IMG/VR virus record: IMGVR_UViG_3300012205_000179
Location: 1-35,491 of that record
Strand: one strand, 5' to 3'
Source: a virus
Length of the DNA: 35,491 nt
The stretch's first letter is position 1. Each line of letters opens with the position of its first letter. This document shows, one piece after another, positions 1 to 7,965 of the stretch. The notes under the pieces are model-generated. The model searched no databases. It saw only the letters and a program-made list of their open reading frames with translations, and was not told the origin of the DNA. The translations under genes were made by a program, and so were the position numbers.

Positions 1-2
1 CC

Positions 3-629
3 GGGACGGCCGGGCTTGCAGGGGTGGTATCGATTGCCGGCAGTACGGCGGGCTTTATCGGTTTGACGCAAGGTTCCGCCGTTACCACCACCAACACCAA
101 CATCCCCGCCAATACCATCATTGATCAGGCGCCAACTGCCGTGACGGCTTACGCGATTGTTAGGCCTGGAGTGTCGGCAACAGGCATTCTGACTGGCACT
201 GTATCTTCCGCAGTCATTACGCAAGGATTCAGCGGCGATAGTAACCACTCAGCAGTAGTTACCATTGGTTCAGGTACATCTATCGGCTCAACAACACTCT
301 GTTCTTCCGCGAATTGTCCTGCTGGCACCTACGTCGTCCACGTTTACGTGGATATCACCACAGCCTGTGGGACGAGCGGGTCTTACACAGTGAACCTGAT
401 TTATACAGACGACCAAGGAGCGAAAACTGTACCAGTGAATCTTAACGGCACTGGTGCTGTTCCAGCTTCAGGAGTTATAACGACAACTTCGACGGCCAAC
501 TTTGGAGAGAACTCGCAGGTGCTCCGGTTGACTAGCGGGAATCTTAATTACAGCACTACGGCAGTGGCTTGCGGGACTGCCGGACCGATGGTAGGTAAGC
601 TCTATATGGCCGCCGTTCCCGTTCAATAG
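3..629 (+). CDS. C-terminal part of a secreted or structural beta-rich protein (5' cut by window edge)
   Basis: The frame is open from the window edge, so the first visible GTG (24) is probably internal and the gene starts upstream. The visible ~200 residues are rich in Thr, Ser, Gly, Val and Ala, with beta-strand-like alternation and a few cysteines (around CSSANC and TTACGT), and no transmembrane segment. The start contains a short Gly-Ala stretch that could be a collagen-like or linker tail. The composition fits an extracellular or virion surface protein such as a fibre or decoration domain. It is followed after 7 bases by a signal-peptide protein in the same direction, suggesting one operon. 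I do not recognise the family. Confidence 0.55.
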   Translation, partial: GTAGLAGVVSIAGSTAGFIGLTQGSAVTTTNTNIPANTIIDQAPTAVTAYAIVRPGVSATGILTGTVSSAVITQGFSGDSNHSAVVTIGSGTSIGSTTLCSSANCPAGTYVVHVYVDITTACGTSGSYTVNLIYTDDQGAKTVPVNLNGTGAVPASGVITTTSTANFGENSQVLRLTSGNLNYSTTAVACGTAGPMVGKLYMAAVPVQ

Positions 630-636
630 GAAGGCA

Positions 637-1392
637 ATGAGAAAACTCCTAAGTATTTTGGCTTCGATTCTGCTGATGCTCGCGCTTCCGATCGGCGCGC
701 ACCAACTTGGAGGGAAGCTCAAAATTGGCGGCAAAGTATCGGTGGCCACGGCGAGCGGAATTTTACCAATTTCCGTTACCGGGAAAAATTGTGTTGGCAA
801 TGCCAACTTCTCCAATCCAACTTGCACTTGGTCTGCAGATCCGGCAATTGGAGAAACTATTCATTGTGCGGTTATGAATGCGGGCACGGGTGCCAGTGCC
901 GGTACGCCTTATTCCGTCACCGATAACGCCAGCACGCCGAATGTCTATACCGCTAACGGTAGCGCTTTCGCCGGAACTTCTACCGGGGCGACAATGCAAT
1001 TGTTTGATTCATTCTCGATAACCCATTCACCGCACACCAGCACTTTTACCCAGACGGGTTCGGTTCAAAACTTTCCCGTGTTCATTTGTTTCAGCACGAC
1101 TGGCGGAGTTGGTGCCGCAGACGGTGCGGTTGGTACTTATGATAGCAACATCTCTGGAACCACCTTGACCACTACGGTCAATCCAACCGGAACCGCTGAC
1201 ATTGCCTATGGATGGGTCGTGGTTAGCGGCTCTCCCGCTTTTACGGCTGGAACTGGTTTTACACTTGTTGGCAGTAACAGCTCGCGCGCCAGCGAACAGA
1301 AAATCCTATCGTCATCAGGCTCGCAAACCTGCACGATGACTTACACTCCAGCCAGCGTGGGGAACGACATGATATGCGGCACATACAAGTAA
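637..1392 (+). CDS. Hypothetical secreted beta-rich protein with signal peptide
   Basis: A 251-residue protein. The first ~21 residues (MRKLLSILASILLMLALPIG followed by AHQ) have a charged start, hydrophobic core and AHQ-like cleavage region typical of a Sec signal peptide. The rest is Thr/Ser/Gly-rich with four widely spaced cysteines and is probably an extracytoplasmic beta-sandwich. A purine-rich AGGAAGGCA precedes the ATG. Its end overlaps the next gene's start by 19 bases, so the two are probably translationally coupled. The same beta-rich composition is seen in the gene before. No enzymatic motif is visible and no family is recognised. Confidence 0.65.
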   Translation: MRKLLSILASILLMLALPIGAHQLGGKLKIGGKVSVATASGILPISVTGKNCVGNANFSNPTCTWSADPAIGETIHCAVMNAGTGASAGTPYSVTDNASTPNVYTANGSAFAGTSTGATMQLFDSFSITHSPHTSTFTQTGSVQNFPVFICFSTTGGVGAADGAVGTYDSNISGTTLTTTVNPTGTADIAYGWVVVSGSPAFTAGTGFTLVGSNSSRASEQKILSSSGSQTCTMTYTPASVGNDMICGTYK

Positions 1393-4076
1393 AATTTGCT
1401 CTGTTGTGCCTGTTGCTAAGTCCAGCCAGCATTTCCGCGCAACTCTGGAGCGGCTTGATCGATTCAGCGCGCGCGACCGATTGGACGGGCGCTGGCGTCA
1501 CCGGAGGTATCCCTTCGGGCACCTGGACACAATGCGGCTCTACCATCGCCGCTGGAGCCACAGGAGCCACAATCAACGCAGCGATTTCCGCCTGCGCCGC
1601 AAATCACTATGTTCTTCTAGGAGCGGGAACGTTCAACATTTCTGATGCCGGATTGCTGATTAGCAAGAGCAACGTCGCTTTGCGCGGCTCTGGAGCGGAC
1701 CAAACGCTCTTAGTCTTTGCGGCCAGTACCTTCAACGCTTGCTCAGGAGGCTACCACACCGCGATCTGCCTGAACGGCTCTGCAGGAGCCTACTGGGTTT
1801 CAGACGCAAACTTCGCCACTTGGACAGCCGGGTACTCCCGCGGTACGACGGTTATCACGCTCTCAACGGTGACTGGCTTGGTGGCCAATCAAAGCATCAT
1901 CGGCCTTGACCAGTGTTCCCTGGGAAACAGCGGCTATCCCTGCTCCTCAAACGCCGAAGTAGATAACGGCAACTACTTCGATTGCGACGTGCTTTACAAC
2001 GCGGGAAGCACTAATGGCTGCGCTGTGAACGGTCCCGACGGAGGCAACCAACGCCTCAACCGTCCACAGAACGAACTCTTCCAAGTCTCGAACGTCAATG
2101 CCGGTGCCAGCCAAGTTACGCTGATCGGTTCCTTGAGGGCTCCAAACTGGAACTCCGCGCAAACCCCTGCAGTCTTTGCCGCCACTAATCCGGTGCAGTA
2201 CTCCGGCGTGGAGAATCTCTCGATTGATATGACCTCCGATCCGCAATACGGGGTGGTGGGCTATTACACCGCCAACTGTTGGGTTAAAGGCGTGCGGATC
2301 ATCAAGCCGACGCAAGCGGCCATCTGGTGGGTTGTCAGTGTTCATGCCACAACCAAAGACAACTACATCTACGGAACCAGCAATGCACCGCCAGGAGCGG
2401 ATAGCTTTTCCCTGGAAGGGACGGCCACTTCCGACCTACTCGTTCAAAACAACATCGTCCAGTGGTCAAGAGTCTGCACCAGCACCGAAGGAGCCGACAC
2501 TGGCAGCGTCTACGCTTACAATTTTTGCATCAACGATTACAGCAACAATGCCGGCCTCTATGCCGCGTCTTTCCAGCATGCCGGGAATCGCTGGCAGCTC
2601 TATGAAGGGAATGTCCAAAATTCCTATTTCGGCGAAAACTTCCATGGTCCGAAGATGATGCAGACGCTCTACCGTAACTTTGTTACTGGGTGGGAGTCTT
2701 GCGCCAACGGCTCAGTCTGCGGAAGTTCGACTTTCAAGGGTGGCGGCGGTAACGGCGCTAGCGCGGTGCGCCTGATGCATCACAGCCGGTATCACAACAT
2801 CATTGCCAACGTTCTAGGGACGCCCAGTTACCACAATTCCTATTCGACGACCAATGGGTTTGCCGACCTCAATATCTACGAGATGGGCTCAAACGATCTT
2901 GCTCCTGCCGACCCTATCGTGGGGCAGACGACTTACCGGTGGGGCAATTACGATACGGTAACAGCGGCGGTACGCTGGTGCGGAAATTCCAGCGATACCG
3001 GGTGGTCTACAACTTGTGCTAGCACTTCCGAAGTGCCTACCGGGTTCGCTACCTATCCGCAGCCGATTCCCACCGTCGGGGATCTTGGCACGGCGCTCCC
3101 TGCATCACTTTACCTTTCCTCGAAACCATCTTGGTTTGGTTCGATTGCTTGGCCGGCCATCGGTCCGGATGTAACTGGCGGAAACGTAGGCCAATGCACG
3201 GGTACTTGGGGGCCAACGACTCCGAACGTAGCTGGTCAATACGGTGGCGTACCGGCTACCAGCAGTTCTCAATGCACGGGAACAACTTTGACGTCTGCCT
3301 GGGCCGGCCATATAAATGCCATCCCTGCGATGAATTGTTTCCTCGTAACCATGGGCGGACCTCCCGATGGGACGAACGCCAGTGCGCTGAGTTTCAATGC
3401 TGATACTTGTTATGCCGGTGGCGGTGGTACGGTTGCCACGCCAACGTTCAGTCCAGTAGCGGGAAATTATGCAACCACCCAGAATGTCACCATCTCCACA
3501 AGTACCGGCGGAGCGACACTTTGCTACACCACGGATGGCTCTACTCCTACCGCCAACGGTGCAGGGACTTGCACGCATGGCACAACCTATTCAACGCCGG
3601 TGGTTGTGGCATCTTCGCTTACATTGAAGGCGGTCGGGTCGCTTTCTGGAGATAGCGATAGCGCCGTTGGATCGGCAGCATATACGATCGGAGCTTTGCC
3701 ACCCGCTCGGTCTGGTGTTGTCTTCACAAAATTATTTCCCCCGGTGATACACTTGCCGAGAGGAGGAGTACATGGCCCGGAAAAGTATCATCATTGTCGG
3801 CCTCTCTATATTTCTTGTGATTGTTTCCGTGGTCCTGCTGAAGAATTTGTCTTCTTCTTCGTCTCACGCTGCGGATCTGGCAAAAATCATCGCCGTCCCT
3901 TCCGGCAATATCGCGCCAACGCAGGATTTCCTGAACGACTATCGCGAATATCAAACTCTTCAGAAGGAACTCAACGCACTCTTCGCCGAGAAAGGCATCA
4001 AACGGAAACAAGACGAACTCACGGGGATGGTTACCCGCTTAAATCGGGCGATCCCGCAAGGATATTCTTGGGATGA
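1374..4076 (+). CDS. Secreted pectate-lyase-like beta-helix protein with chitobiase-type C-terminal domain
   Basis: Starts with a signal peptide (MRHIQVKFALLCLLLSPASISA). Residues ~55-420 read as a right-handed parallel beta-helix of the pectate-lyase/tailspike type: the ATINAAISACAAN and LLISKSNVALRGSGADQTLL stretches are typical of the first coils. Residues ~690-770 match the small beta-sandwich at the C-terminus of chitobiase/hexosaminidases (P.FSP..G.Y...QNVTIS...GATLCYTTDGSTPT). It may bind or cleave a surface polysaccharide. The last ~115 codons overlap the next gene in another frame and read like out-of-frame translation (Arg/His/Phe-rich), so the biological stop is probably near 3745. 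A C5 run at 3738-3742 is the likely site of a one-base shift. Confidence 0.7.
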   Translation: MRHIQVKFALLCLLLSPASISAQLWSGLIDSARATDWTGAGVTGGIPSGTWTQCGSTIAAGATGATINAAISACAANHYVLLGAGTFNISDAGLLISKSNVALRGSGADQTLLVFAASTFNACSGGYHTAICLNGSAGAYWVSDANFATWTAGYSRGTTVITLSTVTGLVANQSIIGLDQCSLGNSGYPCSSNAEVDNGNYFDCDVLYNAGSTNGCAVNGPDGGNQRLNRPQNELFQVSNVNAGASQVTLIGSLRAPNWNSAQTPAVFAATNPVQYSGVENLSIDMTSDPQYGVVGYYTANCWVKGVRIIKPTQAAIWWVVSVHATTKDNYIYGTSNAPPGADSFSLEGTATSDLLVQNNIVQWSRVCTSTEGADTGSVYAYNFCINDYSNNAGLYAASFQHAGNRWQLYEGNVQNSYFGENFHGPKMMQTLYRNFVTGWESCANGSVCGSSTFKGGGGNGASAVRLMHHSRYHNIIANVLGTPSYHNSYSTTNGFADLNIYEMGSNDLAPADPIVGQTTYRWGNYDTVTAAVRWCGNSSDTGWSTTCASTSEVPTGFATYPQPIPTVGDLGTALPASLYLSSKPSWFGSIAWPAIGPDVTGGNVGQCTGTWGPTTPNVAGQYGGVPATSSSQCTGTTLTSAWAGHINAIPAMNCFLVTMGGPPDGTNASALSFNADTCYAGGGGTVATPTFSPVAGNYATTQNVTISTSTGGATLCYTTDGSTPTANGAGTCTHGTTYSTPVVVASSLTLKAVGSLSGDSDSAVGSAAYTIGALPPARSGVVFTKLFPPVIHLPRGGVHGPEKYHHCRPLYISCDCFRGPAEEFVFFFVSRCGSGKNHRRPFRQYRANAGFPERLSRISNSSEGTQRTLRRERHQTETRRTHGDGYPLKSGDPARIFLG

Positions 4077-4149
4077 AACAACGATGAGTTTCAAGCCGAA
4101 TCCAGCTCCAGTTCCAATCCCGGCGGCACCAGTTGCGCAGAAAAAATAG
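3772..4149 (+). CDS. Small membrane-anchored protein with short coiled coil
   Basis: 125 residues with a strong ribosome site (GAGAGGAGG) 5 bases before the ATG. Residues 5-23 form one transmembrane segment or uncleaved signal anchor; residues ~50-85 are a charged, probably helical region (YREYQTLQKELNALFAEKG); the C-terminus is Pro/Ala-rich. It overlaps the 3' end of the preceding long frame by 305 bases. The better composition and RBS here argue that this frame is the real gene. A role in lysis (spanin-like) or head maturation is possible but not shown by any motif. Confidence 0.7.
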   Translation: MARKSIIIVGLSIFLVIVSVVLLKNLSSSSSHAADLAKIIAVPSGNIAPTQDFLNDYREYQTLQKELNALFAEKGIKRKQDELTGMVTRLNRAIPQGYSWDETTMSFKPNPAPVPIPAAPVAQKK

Positions 4150-4161
4150 CCGTGCAAAGCG

Positions 4162-5514
4162 ATGGCACTCATATTACAGGATTCACTCGGCGGACTGTGG
4201 AGCGTCACGATCGATGACAATGGCGGACTAGGGACTACTTCCGTGCTCTCCGGTTTGCCGAGCGCGCCGGTTCTGAATGATGCCGGCGGATCCACATCTT
4301 GGATTGTAGGCGTCACTTCCACAGGGCAACTGAAGACAACGACAACAACTTTCATTCCTGGAAATCCTACCTTCATTACCCTGACCAGTCCATCGGCGAC
4401 CTGGAAAGTAGGAGTAACGGTCGACGGCTTATTTACGACAAACCAGCAAGTCGTGACCGTCTCCGTGCTTGGAAGCGGCAAGGTCACTGCCGTCAATCCG
4501 ATCAGTTCATTTACCATTCCTGTTCGCACCGTATTCACGTTGACTTGGACATTGACGGATGCGGCGGGAATCCCCATCAACAATGCCACTGTAACAGCTA
4601 CGCTTTTTGCCGGGCGATCCGCCACCAATCCCTTGGGCACGCCCGGTACGCCGGTCTCTCCGATCAATGGATTGACGCTCGGTTATGTCGCTGGTTCGGC
4701 GGGACAATATTCAGCGGTCATTCCAGGCGAGATCAATCCGCCGCTGAATGGAACCGGTTATACGCTGGTTGTCGATGCCACCGTTGCCGGAACGCAGATT
4801 TATCACACCGAACAGCCGGCCACGGTGGAGACGGCCGGGTCTTTGCTCGACCTCACGACCGTCGACCAGGTCAAGAGCTGGATTCCCGGTCTTGCGGCCG
4901 CCGGCAGCGCCGATGATGCCATCATCCAGGCCTGCATCACCGCCTGGGGATTTGAATTCTTGAATCGTACCGGGCTCGGCAATCAGAATGGAGACTTGCT
5001 GCAATCTCCGTTCTGTGGCGTGTGCAATTTCAGCGAAACCTACGACGGCACGGGAACCTACCGGCTTTTTGTCCGCAACCGGCCGGTCAAAAACGTCTCG
5101 GCATTGATCATCAACGGAATCCAGGTCGCGCAATCTTCGGGCTTTTCCGTTCAAGGCTGGGTGATCGACGGAACCGGGAAAAGCATTTCTTTGCGCCCAG
5201 GCCTTCTTGGGTGGGGTGGAAGCTTTCCGCAAACGGCGTGGCAGTCCGGAGCCTATCGCGCGTTTGGCGGTGGCATGCGTTTCTTTGAAGGGATCCAGAA
5301 CATCTACTTGCAGTATTCGGCCGGTTACAACAACACGCCGGCGGATGTCGTGCAGTGCGCAAATAAAGTTGTTGCGCAAAATTATCGTCGTCGAAGCTGG
5401 GTGGACGAAGCTTCGCGCGCGATGAGTGGTGGCGCCGGCACCATCAGATATCGCGATTGGGATCTGCCAAGTGAGTGTCAGTATGTGGTTGACCGATATA
5501 CAAGGACATTGTGA
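4162..5514 (+). CDS. Head-tail connector (HK97 gp6-like) with N-terminal beta-domain extension
   Basis: The C-terminal ~220 residues, from LTTVDQVKSWI onward, look like the gp6/adaptor family that forms the ring under the portal: a helical start with a DDAIIQACITAWGFEFLNRTG-type segment, a central strand region (YRLFVRNRPVKNVSALIING), and a final helix (VVQCANKVVAQNYRRRSWVDE). Usual family members are 90-200 residues; here ~230 N-terminal residues are added, made of beta-repeats and an Ig-like segment (FTLTWTLTDAAGIPINNATVTATL). The position before a gp10-like and a terminator-like gene supports the call. The stop codon is shared with the GTG of the endonuclease remnant. Confidence 0.7.
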   Translation: MALILQDSLGGLWSVTIDDNGGLGTTSVLSGLPSAPVLNDAGGSTSWIVGVTSTGQLKTTTTTFIPGNPTFITLTSPSATWKVGVTVDGLFTTNQQVVTVSVLGSGKVTAVNPISSFTIPVRTVFTLTWTLTDAAGIPINNATVTATLFAGRSATNPLGTPGTPVSPINGLTLGYVAGSAGQYSAVIPGEINPPLNGTGYTLVVDATVAGTQIYHTEQPATVETAGSLLDLTTVDQVKSWIPGLAAAGSADDAIIQACITAWGFEFLNRTGLGNQNGDLLQSPFCGVCNFSETYDGTGTYRLFVRNRPVKNVSALIINGIQVAQSSGFSVQGWVIDGTGKSISLRPGLLGWGGSFPQTAWQSGAYRAFGGGMRFFEGIQNIYLQYSAGYNNTPADVVQCANKVVAQNYRRRSWVDEASRAMSGGAGTIRYRDWDLPSECQYVVDRYTRTL

Positions 5515-5795
5515 TTCATATTTATCTCATAATTTGTTTAGCCAATGGTAAGAAATATATCGGCCAGACTGCTCTATCGCTAGCAGGCCGATGGAAACTA
5601 CACATTGCAGACGCGCGCTGCAAGGGAGAATCGAGCAATCACAAAACTCCCTTCCATAAAGCCGTGTTTAAATATGGTCCGGAAAGATTTTGTGTATCTA
5701 CGAACATGGCAGAAAACACACACCGGAAGCACGCGCAAAGATGGTTGCTGCATGGCCAGCGAGAAGACGAATATGCTGACAATTTCATTTCGTGA
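5511..5795 (+). pseudogene. Decayed GIY-YIG homing endonuclease with out-of-frame NUMOD3 remnant
   Basis: The GTG overlaps the TGA of the connector gene (GTGA). Residues 3-30 carry the GIY-YIG core (YLIICLANGKKYIGQTALSLAGRW), followed by HKAVFKYGPERF, typical of the family's first ~65 residues. The conserved downstream Glu/WI segment is missing. Another frame (5697-5779) reads EHGRKHTPEARAKMVAAW before a TGA, which matches the NUMOD3 DNA-binding motif that normally lies ~60-100 residues after the nuclease domain. I infer a deletion of the middle plus a frameshift. The 3' end overlaps the start of the next structural gene. The reading frame may still yield a 94-residue fragment. Confidence 0.7.
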
Positions 5796-6285
5796 AAATT
5801 CGGACAGGCGATTAGTTGAAGCACTAAAATCAAAAGGTCCAGCTATAATTCGTGTTCTAACCTCAAAAATAAATGAACTAATGATAATGTTATCTTCATA
5901 TATCGTCTCCCAAAAGCTTTCCGGGCAAGCATTGAAACGCCAAACCGGCGTGCTTGCCGGCAGCATCCGCTATGTCCCCGCAACGCTTGAAGGAACCAGT
6001 ATTGTCGGCGCCGTAGAAGGTGCGGGCGGAGGTGCTTGGTATGGCGCCCTGTACGAAGATGTGAGCGCTGGCGGCACCGGCGGCGTATCGCATTCCTGGA
6101 CGATCACCGCCACAAAAGCCCGGGCACTTTCTTTTCTTGTCGATGGCAAACGTCTTTATCGCCACAGCGTTACACATCCCGCGCTGTCGGCGCGGCCGTT
6201 CATGACACCATCGCTCGAGGAGAATGCCGGTGAAATCGAAACGCAATTGCGCGCCGCTCTTGATGCGGAGCTGAGCAAGTCGTGA
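5773..6285 (+). CDS. HK97 gp10-like head-tail/tail completion protein
   Basis: The frame is open further upstream, but that part overlaps the endonuclease remnant and reads poorly, so I choose ATG 5773. The protein is 170 residues, with an N-terminal helix, the RQTGVLAGSIRYV segment, a YGALYEDVSAGGTGG segment and the final ARPFMTPSLEENAGEIETQL helix. These match the HK97 gp10/tail-component pattern (RTG.L..SI ... Y....E.GT ... PF..P). It sits between the connector and the terminator candidate, the normal order in this module. The stop overlaps the next GTG start. Confidence 0.72.
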   Translation: MLTISFRENSDRRLVEALKSKGPAIIRVLTSKINELMIMLSSYIVSQKLSGQALKRQTGVLAGSIRYVPATLEGTSIVGAVEGAGGGAWYGALYEDVSAGGTGGVSHSWTITATKARALSFLVDGKRLYRHSVTHPALSARPFMTPSLEENAGEIETQLRAALDAELSKS

Positions 6286-6758
6286 AAGGCACGCGCGAAG
6301 CAATTTCCGTTGCGCTTTTCAATCTTCTCGCAACCAACCAGGCGCTTGCGGGGCTTTGCAAAACTATCACGCGTAAACCGAAAATTTGGACTGCGGTAAG
6401 TGACCCCGAGAAACCGTTTTTGACTTTGTTTAAAGGCGGACCAACTACCGAAACATTCGATCAACCGCAAGAACGCCGCGTTGGACTGACGAAATATATT
6501 TTGCATTACAATCTTTGGCTTTATGTTGTCGCGGATCCATCAGGGCAGACCAACGCAGAAACGATCGTAAACAATATTAGCGATGCGATCGATCTTGCAA
6601 TGCAAACCGATGTAAACAAGAGTTCCTTTGGCGAGAGACAAACTCTCGGCGGCTTAGTCACTAACTGTTACATTGACGGCGGCAGTGAATGGGGTAGAGA
6701 ATTTGAAGATTCCAACTTGGTCGTTTTTTGGCGAATTACTTGCGAGCTTGGAATTTAA
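6282..6758 (+). CDS. Tail terminator or tail completion protein
   Basis: 158 residues, GTG start overlapping the previous stop (GTGA). The layout of an N-terminal helix (AISVALFNLLATN), central strands (PFLTLFKGG, KYILHYNLWLYVVAD), an ETIVNNISDAIDLAM helix and a final strand pair (VVFWRITCELGI) is that of the gpU/gp11-type terminator fold found after gp10-like genes. Assignment rests mainly on gene order and size. Its TAA is convergent with, and overlaps, the stop of the leftward cupin gene, so the structural operon is interrupted here by the accessory island. Confidence 0.6.
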   Translation: MKGTREAISVALFNLLATNQALAGLCKTITRKPKIWTAVSDPEKPFLTLFKGGPTTETFDQPQERRVGLTKYILHYNLWLYVVADPSGQTNAETIVNNISDAIDLAMQTDVNKSSFGERQTLGGLVTNCYIDGGSEWGREFEDSNLVVFWRITCELGI

Positions 6759-7315
6759 TCGCAAACGTGTTGCCCGTGCTCCAGGAAATACTTGTTCGAC
6801 TTCTTGAATTTCTTTCCAACCCAAAATCCAAACCTGCGAATCCTTGGCCCGGTAAGAAGAAAGGACCAGCAACCGCCTTTGTCTACTTTCACGTAATGAC
6901 GGTGAAGTGCTGGCCTGAAAGCAATCTTTCCGATTGTCAGTCTCTCTTCTCCTGACGGACTGACGTCGGTGTAGCTCCCTTTCAGGATTAGCGTTACAAA
7001 CCACCAGGCATGATCGTGGAAGTAGCGCGCGTCATCCGAATGCAACCAATGATGCAACCGAATCGAAAACCATGGAGTCTCAAAGTACCAGCGGCGAACA
7101 TAAACTCCTGTCGCACATTTCAGTTCTTCGGCCCATATAAATTTGGTACGCGGACGGGGATTCGAACCACCGGACCTGTCGGTTATATACCGACTGCTCT
7201 CTGGAATTTCCCGCGACTCGCTTCGAAACGATTCGTGGTTCCTTCCATAAGACTCAGAAACGTTTGCAACCGTCTCCTGCCTCGCCGCTGAGCTATCCGC
7301 GTATTGAGAATTCAT
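6755..7315 (-). CDS. Cupin-like phage protein; 5' third overlaps a tRNA
   Basis: The conserved part (roughly residues 60-186) includes VYVRRWYFETPWFSIRLHHW, a FHDHAWWF segment and RPALHRHYV. The paired HxH and later H fit a small metal-binding cupin often seen in phage genomes; its function is unknown to me. The frame is open back to ATG 7315, which has a GAGGA 10 bases upstream, but the first ~59 codons run straight through a tRNA gene on the same strand. No in-frame ATG, GTG or TTG exists between the tRNA and the conserved domain. Either the tRNA inserted into the 5' end and a new start is used, or an ATA/CTG start is used. Confidence 0.65.
   Translation of the reverse strand: MNSQYADSSAARQETVANVSESYGRNHESFRSESREIPESSRYITDRSGGSNPRPRTKFIWAEELKCATGVYVRRWYFETPWFSIRLHHWLHSDDARYFHDHAWWFVTLILKGSYTDVSPSGEERLTIGKIAFRPALHRHYVKVDKGGCWSFLLTGPRIRRFGFWVGKKFKKSNKYFLEHGQHVCD
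7144..7302 (-). tRNA. tRNA with ~83-nt insertion in the D-loop (possible anticodon UAU)
   Basis: On the minus strand the acceptor strands ACGCGGA (7302-7296) and TCCGCGT (7154-7148) pair over all 7 bp and are followed by A and an encoded CCA. A T-arm with the GGTTCGAATCC core and an anticodon-type stem GTCGG/CCGAC with loop TATATAA are present. The 5' part reads TA-GCTC-AGCGGC and the 3' part AGAGC-A-GTCGG, so a normal D-arm would result if the intervening ~83 bases were absent. Total length is 156 nt instead of ~73. Oddities are A at position 33 instead of U and an extra T in the T-stem. It lies inside the cupin open frame. The insertion itself contains a second stem-loop with GCA in the loop. 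Confidence 0.55.
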
Positions 7316-7319
7316 CTAA

Positions 7320-7690
7320 AAAAATTCCTCGCCTGCGATGTCTAGCCAGTCCTCGCCATTGCCATCCTGACCACATCAGTCCTCGCCTGCATTGCCGGTG
7401 CGTAACTCGCCTCTGCTCATCCTATCTTTCCAAGCCTGCACTGCCAATCCGCGCCCGATCACCCGAAGCAGTCCGAGCCTGCCAAGATAATGTCTTGCCG
7501 ATCCTTGCCACATCGAAGCATTCCTCGCCTGCATTACCATGCCCCGCCGGGTCCCCTGCTCGCCTTTCCCCGCCTGCCGTAACATACCCTGCCGCTACGT
7601 GACGCCCCGGCCAGAACGAGCCTTAGCCCAACTCTCCACGCCTGCCATGCCTGACTTGCCGTGCCGCGCCCGATCACGCCGTAGCCAGCC
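7320..7690 (-). repeat. Degenerate ~50-bp repeat array, C-rich on plus strand (GCAGGCG on minus)
   Basis: Read on the minus strand, a GCAGGC(G/A) core recurs at about 7331, 7383, 7434, 7478, 7528, 7572 and 7640, that is every ~44-68 bases, with divergent sequence between cores. I see no credible protein. The array lies upstream of the leftward tRNA and cupin gene, so it would be the 5' part of their transcript. Confidence 0.6.
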
Positions 7691-7744
7691 TTTCCGCCCT
7701 AGGGCCTAGCTTACCACAAAAAACCTACCGGGTAAATAAAAGTC

Positions 7745-7773
7745 TTGACAAGCCCACTAGTGAGGTATAGCTT
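7745..7773 (+). promoter_or_regulatory. Promoter TTGACA-N17-TAGCTT
   Basis: A perfect -35 box at 7745-7750 with a 17-base spacer and -10 TAGCTT (7768-7773). The predicted start near 7780 coincides with the first base of a folded leader ahead of the gene at 7966. Confidence 0.55.
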
Positions 7774-7780
7774 TTCCACA

Positions 7781-7851
7781 GTTTCGGACCGACTCGGCGG
7801 TCAACACGTCGAATCGGTCCTAACCGAAACCAAGAAGATTGAGGCTTCTTG
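7781..7851 (+). promoter_or_regulatory. Structured 5' leader
   Basis: GTTTC (7781-7785) pairs with GAAAC (7826-7830), and inside it GGACCGA (7786-7792) pairs with TCGGTCC (7814-7820), separated by a 5-base bulge. A second hairpin CAAGAAG/CTTCTTG (7831-7851) follows directly. This could be an attenuator, protein-binding leader or small RNA; no known riboswitch is recognised. Confidence 0.45.
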
Positions 7852-7965
7852 ATTTGGCTGCCGCGCAATCTACATCCCCGCAACAGCTTTTTCAAGACTC
7901 ATTCTCATTGTTTTCATCTCTATTCCTCAGTAGGGCGAGGAGGAGATATTCAAGGAGAATTTATC

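Noticed and set aside
5605-5772. N-terminal extension of the gp10-like protein
   Set aside because: It lies over the endonuclease remnant in another frame and reads as noise; ATG 5773 is preferred.
7144-7302. Prophage attachment site in a tRNA
   Set aside because: No integrase gene and no second copy of the tRNA 3' end in the window; cannot be supported.
7264-7602. Rightward 112-residue ORF in the C-rich array
   Set aside because: Ser/Pro/Arg/Cys-rich translation of a low-complexity repeat; opposite strand of the array and tRNA.
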